Below, one piece after another: positions 63,390-64,000 of a DNA stretch of 64,000 nucleotides. The DNA is from Pseudomonadota bacterium (GTDB lineage: Bacteria; Pseudomonadota; Gammaproteobacteria; Steroidobacterales; JBCBZW01). The position numbers and the translations under genes were made by a program. A model generated the notes under the pieces. That model was not told the origin of the DNA. It searched no databases and was given only the letters and a program-made list of their open reading frames with translations. Where the stretch lies: contig JBCCWS010000019.1 in the NCBI GenBank assembly GCA_039193195.1, forward strand, positions 1 to 64,000. The letters run 5' to 3'. Positions within the stretch are counted from its first letter, which is position 1; every line of letters begins with the position of its first letter.

Positions 63390-64000
63390 CCTCGATGCAG
63401 ATGCCTGCGTAGGCGTCTGTGGTGCGGGGGCCATGGGCGCTGGGATCGCCCTGGTCGCAGCACGCGCGGGCCATCAAGTGATAGTGGTGGATACCTTCGT
63501 GGGCGCGCTCGAGCGGGGCCGCGAGCGGACGGAGCAGGTGCTGGCGTCGAGCGTGAAGAAGCAGCGCATCACCGCCGACGAGGCGCAGGCTATTCTCGCG
63601 CGTATCGCGTGGTGCGAAGACTTGGAGCCCCTGGCGCCGTGCGCGCTGGTGATCGAGGCGATCATCGAAGACCTGGAGGCCAAGGCGGCGCTCGCCGCAC
63701 GCCTCGAGGACGCGGTAGCGCCGAGCGCGGTGATCGCCACCAACACATCGTCCATTCCCGTGTCGACGCTGGCCGCGCGGTTCACCCATCGCCAGCGCGT
63801 TCTCGGCCTGCACTTCTTCAATCCGGCACCGGTGATGCGCCTGGTCGAGGTGGTGCCTTCACCTGATACCAACGCTAACTTGGTCGAGACCGCCGTCGAT
63901 CTGATGCGGCGCTGGGGCAAGACGCCGGTGGTGGCCAAGGACGTGCCCGGCTTCATCGTCAATCGCGTCGCCCGGCCGTTCTACGCGGAGGGCTGGAAGG
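63376..64000 (+). CDS. paaH: 3-hydroxyacyl-CoA dehydrogenase, cut by window end
   Basis: The first 208 codons of an NAD-dependent 3-hydroxyadipyl-CoA dehydrogenase. The start is GTG 63376, inside the end of paaE. The Rossmann loop VCGAGAMGAGIALVAARAGH is followed by VIEAIIEDLEAKAALAARLE, ATNTSSIPVSTLA and LGLHFFNPAPVMRLVEVV with the catalytic His. KDVPGFIVNRVARPF, the domain junction, is reached before the edge. The frame is open through position 64000, so the C-terminal domain (and, in PaaH proteins, the possible second domain) lies outside. Confidence 0.92.
   Translation, partial: MTATSLDADACVGVCGAGAMGAGIALVAARAGHQVIVVDTFVGALERGRERTEQVLASSVKKQRITADEAQAILARIAWCEDLEPLAPCALVIEAIIEDLEAKAALAARLEDAVAPSAVIATNTSSIPVSTLAARFTHRQRVLGLHFFNPAPVMRLVEVVPSPDTNANLVETAVDLMRRWGKTPVVAKDVPGFIVNRVARPFYAEGWK

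Overview
The window is GC-rich bacterial chromosome with dense gene packing, many 4-base ATGA/GTGA gene overlaps and frequent GTG starts. Homodimeric pyruvate dehydrogenase E1, two TonB-dependent receptors, a PEP-CTERM protein, an outer-membrane barrel protein and a complete ring-epoxidase phenylacetate pathway point to a Gram-negative, aerobic, heterotrophic proteobacterium, most likely a free-living gammaproteobacterium. I could not place it more precisely. No rRNA, tRNA, CRISPR array or prophage was seen. One IS630-type transposase start is cut by the left edge.

Layout. 0-10.6 kb: transposase fragment, an orphan aceE, an ECF sigma factor with a membrane partner, then a ragged accessory stretch (secreted protein, CdiI_2/MerB-like broken gene, lipoprotein, two doubtful reading frames, a broken LytTR regulator), and a CadC/TolB/TPR membrane regulator. 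10.6-14.8 kb: a nitrogen operon on the minus strand reading small membrane peptide, eukaryotic-type glutamine synthetase II, ammonium transporter, kidney-type glutaminase with ankyrin repeats. 15-24 kb: a RES-domain remnant, a GGTAAA hexanucleotide repeat, a beta-barrel protein, and a peptide-utilisation set (M16 protease, POT and OPT transporters). 24-29 kb: a HerA-like ATPase followed by a TPR-patatin-membrane protein whose predicted catalytic serine is alanine. 29-33 kb: three broken genes, including an ECF sigma/Ser-Thr kinase pair. 33-43 kb: a secreted protein, RDD-SpoIIM convergent with DUF58-MoxR-DUF4350-DUF4129-membrane protein, and a three-gene XRE regulator/membrane operon. 43-53 kb: two AraC/TonB-receptor modules (one AraC broken), an SDR and a PEP-CTERM protein. 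53-64 kb: the phenylacetate cluster, tetR-paaK-paaZ-paaG on minus and paaI-paaJ-paaABCDE-paaH (cut by the window end) on plus, with two matching 14-bp operator candidates.

How parts work together. PaaK makes phenylacetyl-CoA, PaaABCDE epoxidises the ring, PaaG isomerises to the oxepin, PaaZ opens and oxidises it, PaaJ and PaaH carry out the beta-oxidation-like steps, PaaI rescues CoA from dead-end thioesters, and the TetR protein probably controls both divergent units. The nitrogen operon combines ammonium uptake, assimilation into glutamine and glutamine hydrolysis in one transcription unit.

A recurrent theme is single-base frameshifts or stops confined to accessory genes (5-8.6 kb, 14.9-15.2 kb, 29-31 kb, 43 kb, 52 kb) while every core gene is intact. 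This suggests real decay rather than random sequencing error. The strongest candidates for something undescribed are the HerA-like ATPase/pseudo-patatin pair and the GSII-Amt-glutaminase operon with its small leader peptide.
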